The position numbers and the translations under genes are program-made. 64,000 nucleotides of DNA from Trichobilharzia szidati (Eukaryota > Platyhelminthes > Trematoda > Strigeidida > Schistosomatidae), in NCBI GenBank assembly GCA_944472155.2, contig OX235279.1, forward strand, positions 161,284,199-161,348,198, written 5' to 3'. How positions within the stretch are numbered: position 1 is the first letter of the stretch; each line of letters opens with the position of its first letter. Below, piece after piece: positions 24,226 through 36,105 of this stretch. Under the pieces are notes generated by a model that had not been told where the DNA came from, made no database searches, and worked only from the letters and a program-made list of their open reading frames with translations.

Positions 24226-24640
24226 AGGATTCCTACAGACCTTTATTAACAGTTGTCTTCGCTCAATACCACTAAAGATCAGATGACCGGCCAGAAAAGA
24301 TCAGCAACAGAGTTGGATCTCTGGCAATGAGCGAACCAACCAGGAACCGATTGTGAAACAATTAGGCAGGAAGAAATGAAGTTGGATTGGATTGGCCATA
24401 CTCTGAGGAAACCATCAAGTGACATCACTAGACAAGCCCTTGAGTGGAACCCGAAAGGGAAGCGGTGAGTTGGTCGTCAGTGCAAGAGTGACTTGGAGGA
24501 GGTCATGTGAAGAGGAAATGAAAAGGTGTGGGCAGACATGGAGCCAGTTGAAGACTCTAGCAGAGAACAGAACGCAATGGAGACGCATGGCTGAAGCCCT
24601 ATGTTCCTCTAGGAATTATAGGAAACAATAATAATAGGAT
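24225..24640 (+). mobile_element. 5'-truncated RTE-like retrotransposon, 3' end
   Basis: Runs from 'AGTTGTCTTCGCTCAATACC' through reading frames giving [27 protein letters not shown], then [42 protein letters not shown]. It ends in AATAATAATAGG. Very similar to the RTE copies at 1.4-2.3 kb and 16.2-17.0 kb. Confidence 0.85.
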
Positions 24641-24644
24641 TTCA

Positions 24645-25800
24645 ATTATAGGACTGACTAATTCAGAAGAATGATTGACTTTATGACGAAGATAGTCTAA
24701 TCATCATAGTTGCGAATATCCCCTCCACACGTCATCTGTCCGAATGAGAGTTACTGCCTGGGACGACTAGTCGTTGTATAATTGGTATTGAAACATCGGC
24801 AATTTTAGTTTGGGTGGACGTGTTCTACCAATCCTTTCCAAAGATATGTATCCTTCAGTCCCAGCACTAAAAATGGTTCGCTCTCGTCCCACCACGGCGA
24901 TTCATTTTTCCTTAAATAAGTACTGCTTTGTCTGTATACACACTGACACCAATTCCTCCAAGTACAAAAGTAATTCCAGCGGCGTTTTATGAGGCATTAT
25001 CCCCACTGCACTTTTGACAGTTTAGCATTCTCTGTTTCCGCAGCTGTAGCAGATACTACTAGTTGTCTCAGTAGCCAATTATGGCATACATGCTACACTT
25101 TAGTGTGAGACAGTTTCTAGAAGAAGGCATCTAAAAAATCACCGTAATATACAATTTATCAACTCTTACAGATTCCCTGATATAATACCGTGATTACATC
25201 TGAATGCATAACCACCGAATAGCCCGCCAATACTTCTGAAGACTCCTTATATACCCACCACACAGACGTATTTTAGTTCTCTCTATAACAACTCATTCTT
25301 CATGAAGAAGTCAAAAACCAAATCTGAGTGATACTTGGAACAAAGACATTGTGAAAAGTATGCATTTGTAATGCTAAGCAGCGAGCTGATTGGTTGATTC
25401 AGAGTCATTTGACTTTTGTGATTTTACTATCGCCCAATTAAATCCCCCTGTATCAACACTTATTATTAGTGGTATTTAAATTCAAATAGGCAATACAATT
25501 CTTCCAAAATATCGAAGATTTTTCGAACTTACTTAAGCATCCAAATATCATGAGGTTAGAGTTCACTAACCATTGGATTCCTTCCTATTGACTGAAGTGT
25601 CATCGGATTTATCAAGTTGAAGGACTTGAAAAAGGCTGAAGTGAGAGACAGTGAGGGAGAGGCAACGATTGAAGTTGAAGAATGCAAAAGAGAGACAAAG
25701 GACAATTACATGATATACTGACAACTAAAACAAAAAGGATGTAGAGATTCACTGACAGCTGCTTGCTTCGCCACCTCAGTACTGCAGATCATACTTCTAA
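24645..25800. other. Unassigned sequence
   Basis: No gene or element recognised. Confidence 0.35.
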
Positions 25801-25802
25801 AT

Positions 25803-26033
25803 CCTTTACGTTCTCAGTGGAACATATGGCTCTAGGCTAGTGGCTTGAAGTTTCGGTAGCAATGGTATTTATTTTTATGGGATGGGGTTGCTAGCCTCAT
25901 ACCTAACCTTCCCTATTTGCCAGTCTTATTACTGGCTTAGCGAGGTAAATGAGTGCTTCAGCCGGGGATCGAACCCTGGACCATATGCATAGTTGGTGAG
26001 CATTCTACCGCTGTGCCACCGACGCGCGCAGAT
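25803..26033 (-). mobile_element. tRNA-derived SINE, family A, copy
   Basis: Minus strand: a GCGCGTCGGTGGCACAGCGGTAGAATGC head, B-box GGTTCGATCC, a body with 'CGCTAAGCC.GTAATAAGACTGG' and 'GAGGCTAGCAACCCCATCCC', and a 3' end 'AAGCCATATGTTCCACTGAGAACG'. Other copies: 28899-29113, 31575-31798, 33660-33893, 43900-44135, 54437-54680. Confidence 0.8.
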
Positions 26034-26039
26034 CATATG

Positions 26040-26300
26040 ATTGGCTAGAAAGGATTATAAACAAACAAGGAACTCTAATGGGTAAACAGATCAGGCAAGA
26101 CCCAACTCCCCTATAATTCTGCCAAAGAAAATGTAAGTGAATTGGCCATGGAAGATGGTATTATATGCCTAACCAAAAGGGAAACGACGGGTGTTGACTT
26201 GGTTTCCAAAAGTGAGTTGGACGTGATCATATGGTGGAGAGGAGACTGCAGCCTACTGGCAGTCATGGGGAAGGTAGTGAAGTGAAGCTCCATGTCCTAA
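26040..26300 (+). mobile_element. Possible RTE C-terminal scrap
   Basis: 'AAGTGAATTGGCCATGGAAGATGG' and the later 'GGGAAACGACGGG' resemble the RTE WIGHTLR and GKRRRG regions at low identity, with no intact frame. Confidence 0.3.
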
Positions 26301-27129
26301 TCGGAAACCAACGGGATAGTTTTAACAAGCATAGTTCTGCAGGTGGACCTAAACCTCCTAAGTGAAAGGAATTTTGGACATAAAACACGCCCTAACAATA
26401 GAACAACCAACTCCAAATTTATAAAAAAGGGCGTTCGGAGAAGAGTTACTCCTTTTTTCACCAACATCATTCTAAAGCTGCACAATCAAATACGTTATAT
26501 GGTGAATTCTCTTAGCGACAAAACCTATACTTTCAAAGATGTATGTCATTAGATTTTTAATTTTTTCAGACAACAACAAACAACAGAGAGCGTTAGTCAG
26601 GGGGAAGCCAAAACAAAATTAGTAAACTGAGTGACGTAATATAATTGATGGCGTTGATTAGAATTCAGCCAAAACTGATTGAGAGTCAAGTGAACAGTAG
26701 CAGTAATAAGGGTATAAATCTAATAGCTGGGGGATGAAGGAAGAAAATAATACAACTAAAAAACCAAGAACAAAAATTAGGTATTTGGTGTCAAGACAGA
26801 TCAGGTTCATTGTAGATTTAATAAGCGAACAAACGTATTTTGTATGCACAGTTCAGAAGTCAAAATGTGAATTACGATTGTTTCTTTAGCGGTTTGGAGA
26901 CGTTTGATTAGTACGTCCTTAGCAAGATTCCTACCTATTCTGTAGGTGACTGGAAGTTGGTTCGTGAGTCAACTTGGTGTCCAAATTCGACTAGTCGTTC
27001 CAGGATAGAGCTATTGTGAGGGAGTGGGGATCATTTTTCTCCTTTATAAATACAAGACTGTGCGTAAGTGTTCGATGATAAGTTTGGATGAGAAACACTT
27101 ATTTATTTTTATTTTTCTAATTTTTTAAT
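26300..27129. other. Unassigned sequence
   Basis: No gene recognised on either strand. Confidence 0.35.
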
Positions 27130-27308
27130 TTTATTATAGCTTGATTCCACACAGTATTTCGGTACAAGTATGAAATTTTCAGCGTATGATATCGGTAACC
27201 CAAATTTTTCAGGCCGACCATAGATATCAGGTGTGTGTCGGCAGGGGATCAAACCTCGGACCATGTGCATGGTCGGCGAGAGTCCTAACCGCTGTGCCAC
27301 CGACAACG
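27129..27308 (-). mobile_element. tRNA-derived SINE, family B, copy 3
   Basis: Minus-strand head 'GTCGGTGGCACAGCGGTTAGG', B-box GGTTTGATCC, 'CCGATATCATACGCTGAAAA' body and 'GTGTGGAATCAAGCTATAAT' end, matching the copies at 7.5 and 17.8 kb. Confidence 0.78.
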
Positions 27309-27309
27309 T

Positions 27310-28895
27310 GCCTATCTTGTTCACTCGAGCATGTGAACTGGTAGATTCGCATTGATGAGGCCCAGTTAACGACGTCAATATAACACTTCTAATAATACAC
27401 ATCTTTGAAAATATTCCTTTTGTTTCTAACACATTTTACTACACAGCATATGCAGTAGTAAAGCTTCAGAAAAGAGGAGTAACTCTTCGCTAGACGTCGT
27501 TTTCATTTTCTATGTCTCAGTGAGGATTTTCAAGTTACTTCATTCTTAGCGAAATTTCAAGCCACACAGAAAAAGGAATAAACATGCTGCTGACATCGGA
27601 AAAACTGATTAAAATTCACAGCAGATTTCCTATTATTAGCTATGACCGCATTAAAGACAAAAAATGGAATTCAACTCCTTATCGATTTTTCATATTTTAA
27701 CGAATTCTCACATTTAATACAGCTTTCTACTGACAACGATGCTCAACATGACCTATGTAGTAAATGGGAGTGAATAGTGACCCTGTAATTAGTATCAGTA
27801 CAAATCACCTCATTGTGGGAGAGCGGGATGATTAGCTACTTTTGTCTATCTCCTATTGGAGAATGATAAACTCTCAATTCTATAAGGATACCTTATCATA
27901 CCATGACTGTATTAAGGCTTAATTCAATTTCATTCTGACTAATTAGTTTAAGTTTATACGCTCTCTCTCTACCATCAATGGATGAGCGACATTTTTATGT
28001 CAAAAGTTTATTCACCCTGATGATCAGAAGACATTGAAATGCCTTTTTCTTTAAATCAAACGCACAAATAAACCAGTAAGTTAATGGACAAATTTTTAAA
28101 AAAAATCGATAAAAATATAATATATTCAGCGAAGGGACTCTTTTCAACAACGAATGTATTGTCAAACTGTATGTGGTATTTTTAAATGAGGATATTACAT
28201 CCCGTGAGGCAATTTTAAACAAAGGCATACATCAACAAAATATTCACGGTATGAGATGCAGTTAAAATGTTTGTGATTACAATCAAAGTTAAATATCAAG
28301 TGTCAATTGGAAAAACAGTGTCATATATAAAAGAATTCATAAGATGGATGTATAGATACTGGGAAGGGGTGTATAATGATTGGGTTAGTAGGCAAATGTA
28401 GTAAAAACGTTACATAACATGGCATGAAATTTGACAACGAGGAATTCAACATTGCTAAAATGCAAACTTTTGATTTCATCTGACAGGTGGGACAGGCGGT
28501 AACAGTTCAGAGTGATAATAACAGTAATAATGATAATAATCGTACTAATGAGGGAGAGGTAAATAGATTAACTTTATAAATAAAAATATAATAACAATAA
28601 TAAAAATAAACAAATAGATTTCTACCCTCTTCGACCAAGGCAGAAATAGGCGTTGTATAAACTTCTTTTGTACTCAAACGTGTCTGGCTAAATTCTCATG
28701 AATGAATAGCCAAGACATCGGTTGCCTTTAGAAGTTTATAACAAGAAAACGTGGCTTCCAAGTTAGCTTGAATTTGTTGGATGGTGATCTTAAAATCATG
28801 GACAGGGTCAAGTCAGAGTGACACAGAAATCTATCATGTGTTCTAGGATGAACAGAGCCTCTCAAACCCTGATTTTCTCCCTTGTAATACCATGC
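27310..28895. other. Unassigned AT-rich sequence
   Basis: No gene recognised. Contains AT-rich trinucleotide-like tracts at about 28510-28615. Confidence 0.35.
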
Positions 28896-28898
28896 TAA

Positions 28899-29113
28899 GC
28901 GTCGGTGGCATAGCGGTTAGGACGCTCGTCGACCGTGCACATGGTACGGGGTTCGATCCTCGGTCGACGCACTCCTTTACCTCGCTAAGCTAGAAATAAT
29001 GCTGGTGAAGAGGAAAGGTTGGTCATGAGGCTAACAACCCTATCCTGTAAAATAAACACTGATACAGAACCTTCAAGCCACTAGTTTAAAGCCCTATTTT
29101 CCACTGGGGAACG
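28899..29113 (+). mobile_element. tRNA-derived SINE, family A, best-preserved head
   Basis: GCGTCGGTGGCATAGCGGTT (A-box) and GGGGTTCGATCC (B-box). The 7-nt 5' end GCGTCGG can pair with TCGACGC at about 28965, so an acceptor-stem-like helix persists. The body continues 'CTTTACCTCGCTAAGC', 'GAGGCTAACAACCCTATCC' and ends 'CCACTGGGGAACGTGAAGGAAAAAAA'. The attached body shows it is a SINE and not a tRNA gene. Confidence 0.8.
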
Positions 29114-29114
29114 T

Positions 29115-29960
29115 GAAGGAAAAAAATACCATGCTAAAATATGTTCTACTGTCTGTATGGAAAACGTTATCTGGCTCCATTGATTGTGAACCTGGCTCCA
29201 CAGGAGAAGTAGGTGAACTGATAGATGCACATGGAGGTGGTCAGATGAGAGAGAACATCAACTCACACCTGGTGAACATCATTTGTAATTTTGCAGCAAT
29301 GAAAGGCATACTGACTGATCTAGGCAGATGGTCTTTGAGGATGTATCTGGGACCTGAAGACCGCTTGAATTCCAAATTCATGGGACTGGGTGTCACTGAC
29401 CCGTTTGGACTGTTTATTTTCGTGTTTTTGTCAGTAACTGATTTCGCGAGCGTTGCTTTCAGGAAGGGAAGTTCTGAGTGAACATTTAATCATATCTATA
29501 GTATTTGAAAATGATTATACATTTTTAAGAGTTTGATTTTTTAGACGGGGACTTGACTTATTCCACGTTTGAGCATGGCTTGATATCAACAGGTATTGCG
29601 GGGCGGCTGTTTTAATTTCCTAGTATGGAACTGCTCACCAGAACGCGTCTATGATTCTCCCAACTCGCTAACTAAGGATTTCACCTTAGATCCTCAGAAT
29701 GCATGGCAGTGACCCATAAATTCTACAGAGCCAAGTACCACCTATTGAACATGAAGAGAACTTGGTTATATTTCTTGCTACTCGCGTCCGACGCACTTCC
29801 GAGACTGACTCTCTAGAACAAGAAGAAGAAAAAAATAATTACATTCTACGAAAGAAATCTTCATCCAGAAATGGATATCCACCAGTGATTTATCGGTGAT
29901 AGCAACATGCCACCTGCTTACAGCTTTATTTACCAAAAAAACTCCATCACAGTACATTTC
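29115..29960. other. Unassigned sequence with one unrecognised 122-codon frame
   Basis: An open frame at 29113-29481 (+) starts inside the end of the SINE tail and has no motif I recognise. No other support. Confidence 0.3.
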
Positions 29961-30400
29961 TCTTAGTCGCATTGTTTAAATTTAGTAAAATATGACGCTT
30001 AATAGTACTTATTGTTTACTCTGAAGAGTACACAACTCATTTACAGCCTATCCATTCGCAGGTTCTTATTACACTTTAAAAGAAGCATTATCCTTGATGG
30101 ATGGCAGCTCGTGTGGATACATGAGATAACTATTCCTGTGTTGTGACTTTGGTTCAGACAGTGTACTCCCTCACTTTTTTATAATCGGCATTCAACCAAA
30201 TCTGGTCGTGTATTTCTCGAAGGAGACGAATAAGAGATATCATAATGGTGGGTGGGTTTGCGCCTCAAATCAGATGGAGATTTGTCACGCTTTCTACTGT
30301 CAGTCGAATCTTTACTTTGAAGATCATTGGTGAAGATGAAATATCCTGAAATAAACTGGGATGAAAATTCTTCGGGTTATATAAACACGTCATGTATGCC
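29960..30400 (+). repeat. Dispersed repeat family D, 3' part, copy 2
   Basis: Matches 3530-3960 and 52310-52760 (+). Shared landmarks: 'AAGAAGCATTAT', 'GGCATTCAACCA', 'GTATTTCT.GAAGGA.ACGAA' and 'ATAATGGTGG.TTGG'. Confidence 0.75.
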
Positions 30401-30985
30401 GAAAAATAAACTTTTACTCCAACCTGGATTTCAGAGGTGACTTTCGTCTCAGTGATGTCCTTATTGGAGAGAATTGCAGCCTTTGTTTCTCCAGTCCCCT
30501 TCAGTGGTGAGAAGGTCTCACATCTGAGCACTTCTATTTGCATATATAAATCAGTTTATCGTTTCCTATATAGTTAAGGATATTAGTTGTTCAAGGCCTT
30601 CAAGACGTGTCTGAAAAGCCTTAAGAACACTATCCCACAGTATGGTAATGACTGGATGGGGCGTGCGATAGGGGAAAACTATGTCAACAGGCTGGTCATT
30701 CCATTATCTCAGCAAACCCCTCCTTCATACAGTAATCCACAAAGTGGTTTGAATAACAGTTATCTACCAAAGACTACACACTCTAGTCTCGTTTGCATCG
30801 CTGAAGCTCCAGTCACTGAGAGAGTGAAACCGGAAATGTATATGTAAACAAAAGTGAACTTCAGAACTAATTCTGCTTTCATGGTACTGATGCTGTTCCT
30901 TACTCTTTCTAACTTTTATATTTCTTAGGTAATATTCTTACCTAATATCACACTTTCGTTTGTTTCCATGTGCATCCTGATTTTT
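30400..30985. other. Unassigned sequence
   Basis: No gene recognised. The 86-codon frame at 30587-30847 lacks motifs. Confidence 0.35.
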
Positions 30986-31410
30986 AATAATCATAATTTG
31001 CTTTATTCCATAACAGTACTCATAATACGGTATAGAATTTTCATCATTTGGCACAATATCGCATCTAATTTACTCGACAACAGTAAACCAAAAAAGGGAA
31101 AAAATAACACTTTAGGATTGATAATGGCTGTTTCTTTTTTGGTTTTTACAGTGACAGTCAAGTCAAAAATGTACATAAAGTGTAAAATAAAAAAGTTGTT
31201 AATAACATCAACAGCTAGAATTATAAGTTAACTAAAATAGTTTCAGCGTAAACAAAAGAATAGGAGAGGATAAAATATCCGATTATATTGCTTGCTGATA
31301 GCGTAGAAATAATGTTTAGTGCGAAATCTAAGACTTACTATCACTTAGGACGCGGGTCAAATATAGTATCGTTGAGTTTCTGTACTTGGTTGCACAGGCG
31401 AACACATTAT
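30985..31410 (+). repeat. Dispersed repeat family E, partial copy 1
   Basis: 30985-31090 ('ATAATTTGCTTTATTCCATAAC ... CTAATTTACTCGACAAC') matches 31425-31500 and 55765-55870. 31330-31400 ('GGGTCAAATATAGTATCGTTGAGTTT') matches the 3' portion of the other copies. Confidence 0.7.
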
Positions 31411-31424
31411 CTTCTCTCCCGAAA

Positions 31425-32430
31425 TGGCAGTTCTGATACAGTATAGAATTCTCAGCTTTTCCTGCAATATTTAATCTAATTTACTCGACAAGAAAAAAAC
31501 AACAACAGAAATAATGCATAACAGGGTACACCTAACTAAAATTGGGAACATTTATCAAAAATGTGTGCGTCGATCATTTAACCATAGAACCCTCATCAAC
31601 CACATATGTGGTCCGGGGTTCGATACCCAGCCAGTGCACTCCTAAACCCCTCTAGGGCGGTAGTAAGTCCAGTAAACATGGAAAGTTGGCCGTAAGGCTA
31701 GCAACCATATTTCGTAATAATTAAAAAACACCCACTGCTAACTCCAAAGGTATAGGTTGAAGACCTATGATCCACTCGGAACCTGAAGGAACAAATTGAT
31801 AAGTAATAATCAGCGAAACACTCGGCATTGTCAGAAACAGTAGGGTGAAAATGACGCACAGATCTAAAATGATAATAATAATAGTATTAATACAGTACAA
31901 AATTATTTGATAATGGAGTTAGTGAGTGTCACCCTGCAATTACAAATATGGGAGAATAACTAAGGCCTTATCTCTAAATGCAAATTACACAGTAAGTCAT
32001 AAGTTTCACGTTTAACACCACATTTATCACATAGAACGTGAACTGTTGGGTCGGTCAAATAGGGTATTGTTGAGTTTTATAACTTGGTTGTGTAGGAGAG
32101 CATATAATCTTTTGTAATGACTTCTAATCTTATCTGATGAGGTGCAACTAGGGAGAAGGAGTGTTATGGATATAGGGGGTGTTGAGGGTTGGACAGTATG
32201 GATTTAGGCCATTTCGCTAACGAGTTGTTCAGGTGTCTGTCAATTATGATAGTAACTAGCTGACTAAGTGGCACACAACTTACCCTACTAACCACCTTTA
32301 ATACTCTTCTCATTATCATCTCACAGTCGTTTTTGGGTAGCCCAGGAAAGACTAAGAGTAGAAGAGCAATAAAGAATAATAGGTGAGATGCTAGAGTTAA
32401 CAAACTGTAAATGTGGAGGTTGAGTATTTC
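31425..32430 (+). repeat. Dispersed repeat family E, copy 2, split by a family A SINE
   Basis: 31825-32430 aligns with 36105-36700 and 55905-56450 (shared 'GGCATT.TCAGAAACAGTAGGGTG', 'ATAGTGAGTGTCA', 'ACCACATTTATCACATAGAACG', 'GATGAGGTGCA'). The SINE sits at 31575-31798. Confidence 0.75.
31575..31798 (+). mobile_element. tRNA-derived SINE, family A, worn copy
   Basis: Worn head, a GGGGTTCGATACCC B-box, 'CCTCTAGGGCGGTAGTAAG', 'AAGGCTAGCAACCATATTTCG', and the 3' end 'CCACTCGGAACCTGAAGGAAC'. Confidence 0.7.
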
Positions 32431-33659
32431 CAGATTGTCTTAACTTCTAAGTGTAAAAGTTGGTTATATGGAGCATCTCATCTCATGTATTGAGATAACC
32501 TGCCATCCATAATGCTTATCCCCATGTTTAGTAGAAACTTGCGAATCACACCAGGCTTTAAAGGATTTGTATACCCACCAGGGTGGACAATAAATACTAT
32601 TAGAGGTTATTGCTTACTAGATTTAGACAAATTGAACATGATAAACTATATGCAATATATTGATGGAGGTTTTTATGGTAGGCCGCCGCATTCCGTCTTT
32701 TGATTGACTTTTTTTTTAACTTTTACAAAGTGTTTATAGTGACTGAATGAGACTCATCAAAACATTTATAAAAACAAGACAATTGTTACTCAGCAAAGAG
32801 AATCCCCTATTAGCGTATTAATTTCGCACTCTTTAGCTGTAGAAGCGCATTTACAAACAACCTTTTTCCTCCCGGAGACGCTAAGAGTAGTCTTCTCCAG
32901 TTAGTCGCACACTGGTCTACTGAAATCCAAAAGAAACCGATCTAGTATCTGACCGCTTCTGTTTGCTGTACATGATGAAATCAGTTCATTTGTTCTTGGG
33001 CAGTCAGGCATTTTGGCCGTTGTACGCATATTCTATCCATAAGGAGGGTTGTAGAACATTATCTCTTGCATGGTTTCAGAAAGGTACTGGGGGCTTCTCT
33101 GGAAGAAGTGCAATTATAATTGAACATCATGTACACAGTAGTGACTATATTTTGGCAAACTCCCACTTCAAAGGTAACCAACCTAAGATGACTCGCTTTC
33201 AACTCCTTTGCATTGACCCTCTCTGATTAGTTCACTGTCCTAAACTCATTATGTAAGATGAGATTTCTTTCCTTTCTACGTGGATTCTGATTACAACACA
33301 TTCATCGACTAAATTATTTGCATTATTACGCAATTCTGCCACACTTATTCAACCTCCTATCTATACTGATCAGTAATATTGACGACCATTCCTATGCTGA
33401 TTTGTCCATTTCTTCCTATCTACCACATAGATGCAATTGTACAACTCTTAAGAGAAAAGAATAAATTCATCGAAAACAGATTCCTTGCAGAACACCACTT
33501 ATTTTGTTCCTAATAAGGAACTGGTACAACTTGAACTGCTGCACCTTTGCTTACTGTTCTGAGTTCAGAAAAACTGTCAGTCGATCTCTCAGTCTTTCAT
33601 TAATGATTCTCAGCCCACGTGAAGATCTCAGGTAGGCAATCTACTTTATTTCTCTTATT

Positions 33660-33893
33660 CCTTCACGTCCCCAGTGGAACATATGGCTTCAAGCTAGAGG
33701 CTTGAAGTTTCTGTAGCGTTGGTGATTATTTTTACAGGATGAAGTTGCTAGTCTCATGCCCAACCTTTCCTCTTTACCAGCTTTTTATATGTGGCTTAGC
33801 GAGATAAAGGAGGAGTGAGTCGGTGGCCGGGGGTCGAACCCCGTACCATATGCATGGTCGGCGAGCGTCGTAACCACTGTGCCATCGACGCAC
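33660..33893 (-). mobile_element. tRNA-derived SINE, family A, with paralogous empty site
   Basis: Minus strand: 'GCGTCGATGGCACAGTGGTT' head, 'GGGGTTCGACCCCC' B-box, and an 'AAGCCATATGTTCCACTGGGGACG' end. It is flanked by AATCTAC on both sides (about 33635 and 33893). The inverted copy of this locus reads the uninterrupted equivalent around 1025. Confidence 0.82.
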
Positions 33894-34010
33894 AATCTAC
33901 ACAGATCGGTAAATCATCAAACCCTTTATTTATTGAGACCAGGTTTCCATTTGGTGGTCCCCTCTCTCTAATTGATATAAGTATAAGACTTAGGCACTGT
34001 GTTAGAGTGT

Positions 34011-34314
34011 AACTCCATTATGGATAAGATTTTATTTTGATAAGTCACACAGTGTTACACAGTAATATTAACTGATGACGTTTCGAGCACAAACTATTGC
34101 TCATAATCATATCAAGTTACTCACACAACGTTTTCCTTCATTTATATATATGTAAATATATATGTATATATATAAATATATAAATGAAGGAAAACGTTGT
34201 GTGAGTAACTTGATATGATTATGAGCAATAGTTTGTGCTCGAAACGTCATCAGTTAATATTACTGTGTAACACTGTGTGACTTATCAAAATAAAATCTTA
34301 TCCATAATGGAGTT
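34011..34314. repeat. Perfect 304-bp foldback (inverted arms of about 145 bp)
   Basis: Left arm begins AACTCCATTATGGATAAG and the right arm ends with its exact complement. The arms stay paired through 'GATGACGTTTCGAGCACAAA' and 'CACACAACGTTTTCC' to an AT-rich centre at about 34150-34170. It is flanked by CCTCTCTCTAA (33961) and CCTCTCTCTCTAA (34315). A single-arm relative lies at 40940-41095 and shows that the left arm extends outward to about 33973. Confidence 0.9.
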
Positions 34315-35239
34315 CCTCTCTCTCTAAATCTTTTCCAAGCTATATGCATATCGGTCAGCATTGTTTGTCAAGAACAAGAAGGCTATGACTTGATATGCGT
34401 TACGTATTGCCTGCCTATCTCAAATGATGCAGAAAAACAATAACATCGACAGACACTGTCCGCTTCATTTCATTCTTACTGATAACATTTTGAAATACAC
34501 TCATTAATTCATGAGCAAAAATACAATTTCTTCTCCGTTCAGCTAAGAAACACTATTTCTTTTCAACAACTTGATTTTCAAGTCAACTGTACAGTCGTAT
34601 TTATATTACGGAAAAGGAAAGCAGTTAGTGGTATTACATTGAACACATGACAAGAATATAGATGATCGAAATGGTGAAATGGATGAGTGATATAACTTTT
34701 AAAGATTATCAAATAAGTGAACTGGCATTAAGATTTTTTTAAATAGTAGGTCAAGTGTTATCTACAAAATTAAGAGTACGATGATTATAATATTGAAGAC
34801 AGCGAAGATGAAGTGAAGTGTGGAATGAATTCAAGTGGTAAAATATAGTAAAATAAAAAGGAAACATTGCTATGATTAAGGTAAACAAAGGAGTTAAAAA
34901 TGACGTGTTGGTACACATGATTTATGTTTCTTGTCATGAATAGCTAGATCTTTGGCAGTGCATAAGTACAGAAAATGTAAGCTTTTTTGAGTAACTGGAT
35001 TTGTTCTTGTAGAGTACTTTAAAGGATATGTACGGTTTGGCCTAATGGGGTCACTCCAAATTGTTTAATGGTGTTCACAAATTGAAGACTTCGTCATCTT
35101 ATTTAAATCTTTCATTAACCAAACCAGGAAGTAGTGTTCAGTTACGCGTTTACGGAGAACACGCTAGCAACGCAAAATGTAAGCAGCTACACATGAGCAT
35201 GTGAATGAGGTGGACATAAGCCATGGTTTATCCCTGACG

Positions 35240-36105
35240 CTGAACAATAGAACTGTGTATTTCCTTACGATAATATTGTTTCGGATAACAGGACAAACTG
35301 AACGTGGACAACTGTGGTCAGCTCTCAATCAACTTCAACAGCATTATGTCACTGGACTAGGAGGTCACACCTCTCCTGGTTATTCTTCAATTTAAGTTCC
35401 GCCTAGACTAAATCAAGCCTAAATAACTTGGCTATTAGTATCATTAGATGTGAAATGATAAATGTAATTCTCGGCTAAATTGATGAGAAATCTGTTCTGT
35501 TCAGTTGATTTATACAGCTGTCTAGTATTTCTGGGTTTTTACAGTGGTTCTCTAACCGACGTCAGCTCAGGATGAAATCCACTGTGACCAGTCAAAACCC
35601 TTCAAACCAACATTTGAGTATTAAAGACTATTCCTTATTTATTTTATATTTTTGGAATGATGAAACGACTGGAAGAAGATTAGGATTTCCAACTAGATTT
35701 TTGTAGAATACCATATAGACTCAAAAATTCACAGGCGGTAATCAACACGTTGACAGAAGAGGCATTAGGCTATGACAGAACATCAATTGAACAAATGGGG
35801 AAGACAGAGTTGATGAAGATACTCGTTGATCAACAACAACCATGACCAACCGCCATCAACAATTGTTTTTCCTTATGATAATATTGTTTTAAATGAACGT
35901 GGGAACCTATGGTCAGATATTCAGTTCTCAATCAACTTCAACAGCCATGTGTCACTGGCCTAGGAGATCGCACCTCTCCTGAGTAGTTTTGAATTTTAGT
36001 TGCGCTTATGCTGAATCCAACCTAGATAATTTGGGTATTAGTATCATAAGATGTCAAGTGATTAGTGTAATTCATGATGAAGTTTATGAGAGTTCTGTTC
36101 GATAA
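35240..36105 (+). repeat. Local direct duplication (about 260 bp, two copies)
   Basis: 35255-35515 and 35870-36105 match ('GATAATATTGTTT', 'TCTCAATCAACTTCAACAGC', 'GTCACTGG.CTAGGAG', 'TATTAGTATCAT.AGATGT'). Between them, 35530-35625 is the 3' end of a family C element ('GGTTCTCTAACCGACGTCAG') and 35640-35860 is worn RTE-like sequence. Confidence 0.7.

Larger units (their letters stand above)
32440..35250 (-). repeat. Dispersed repeat family D, inverted long copy
   Basis: Reverse-complement match to 1-1330 plus 2345-3690, about 30 kb away. It lacks the RTE insertion of the left copy. It carries instead a family A SINE (33660-33893) and a 304-bp foldback (34011-34314), whose pre-insertion sites are visible in the left copy at about 1025-1036 and about 957-972. 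Confidence 0.8.

Noticed and set aside
28899..28972. Functional tRNA gene
   Set aside because: A/B boxes and an acceptor-like stem are present, but an SINE body follows directly and many diverged copies exist. No oligo-T terminator follows the tRNA part.
29113..29481. 122-codon plus-strand frame
   Set aside because: It begins in a SINE tail, has no recognisable domain, and no splice or expression evidence. Frames of this size are expected by chance here.
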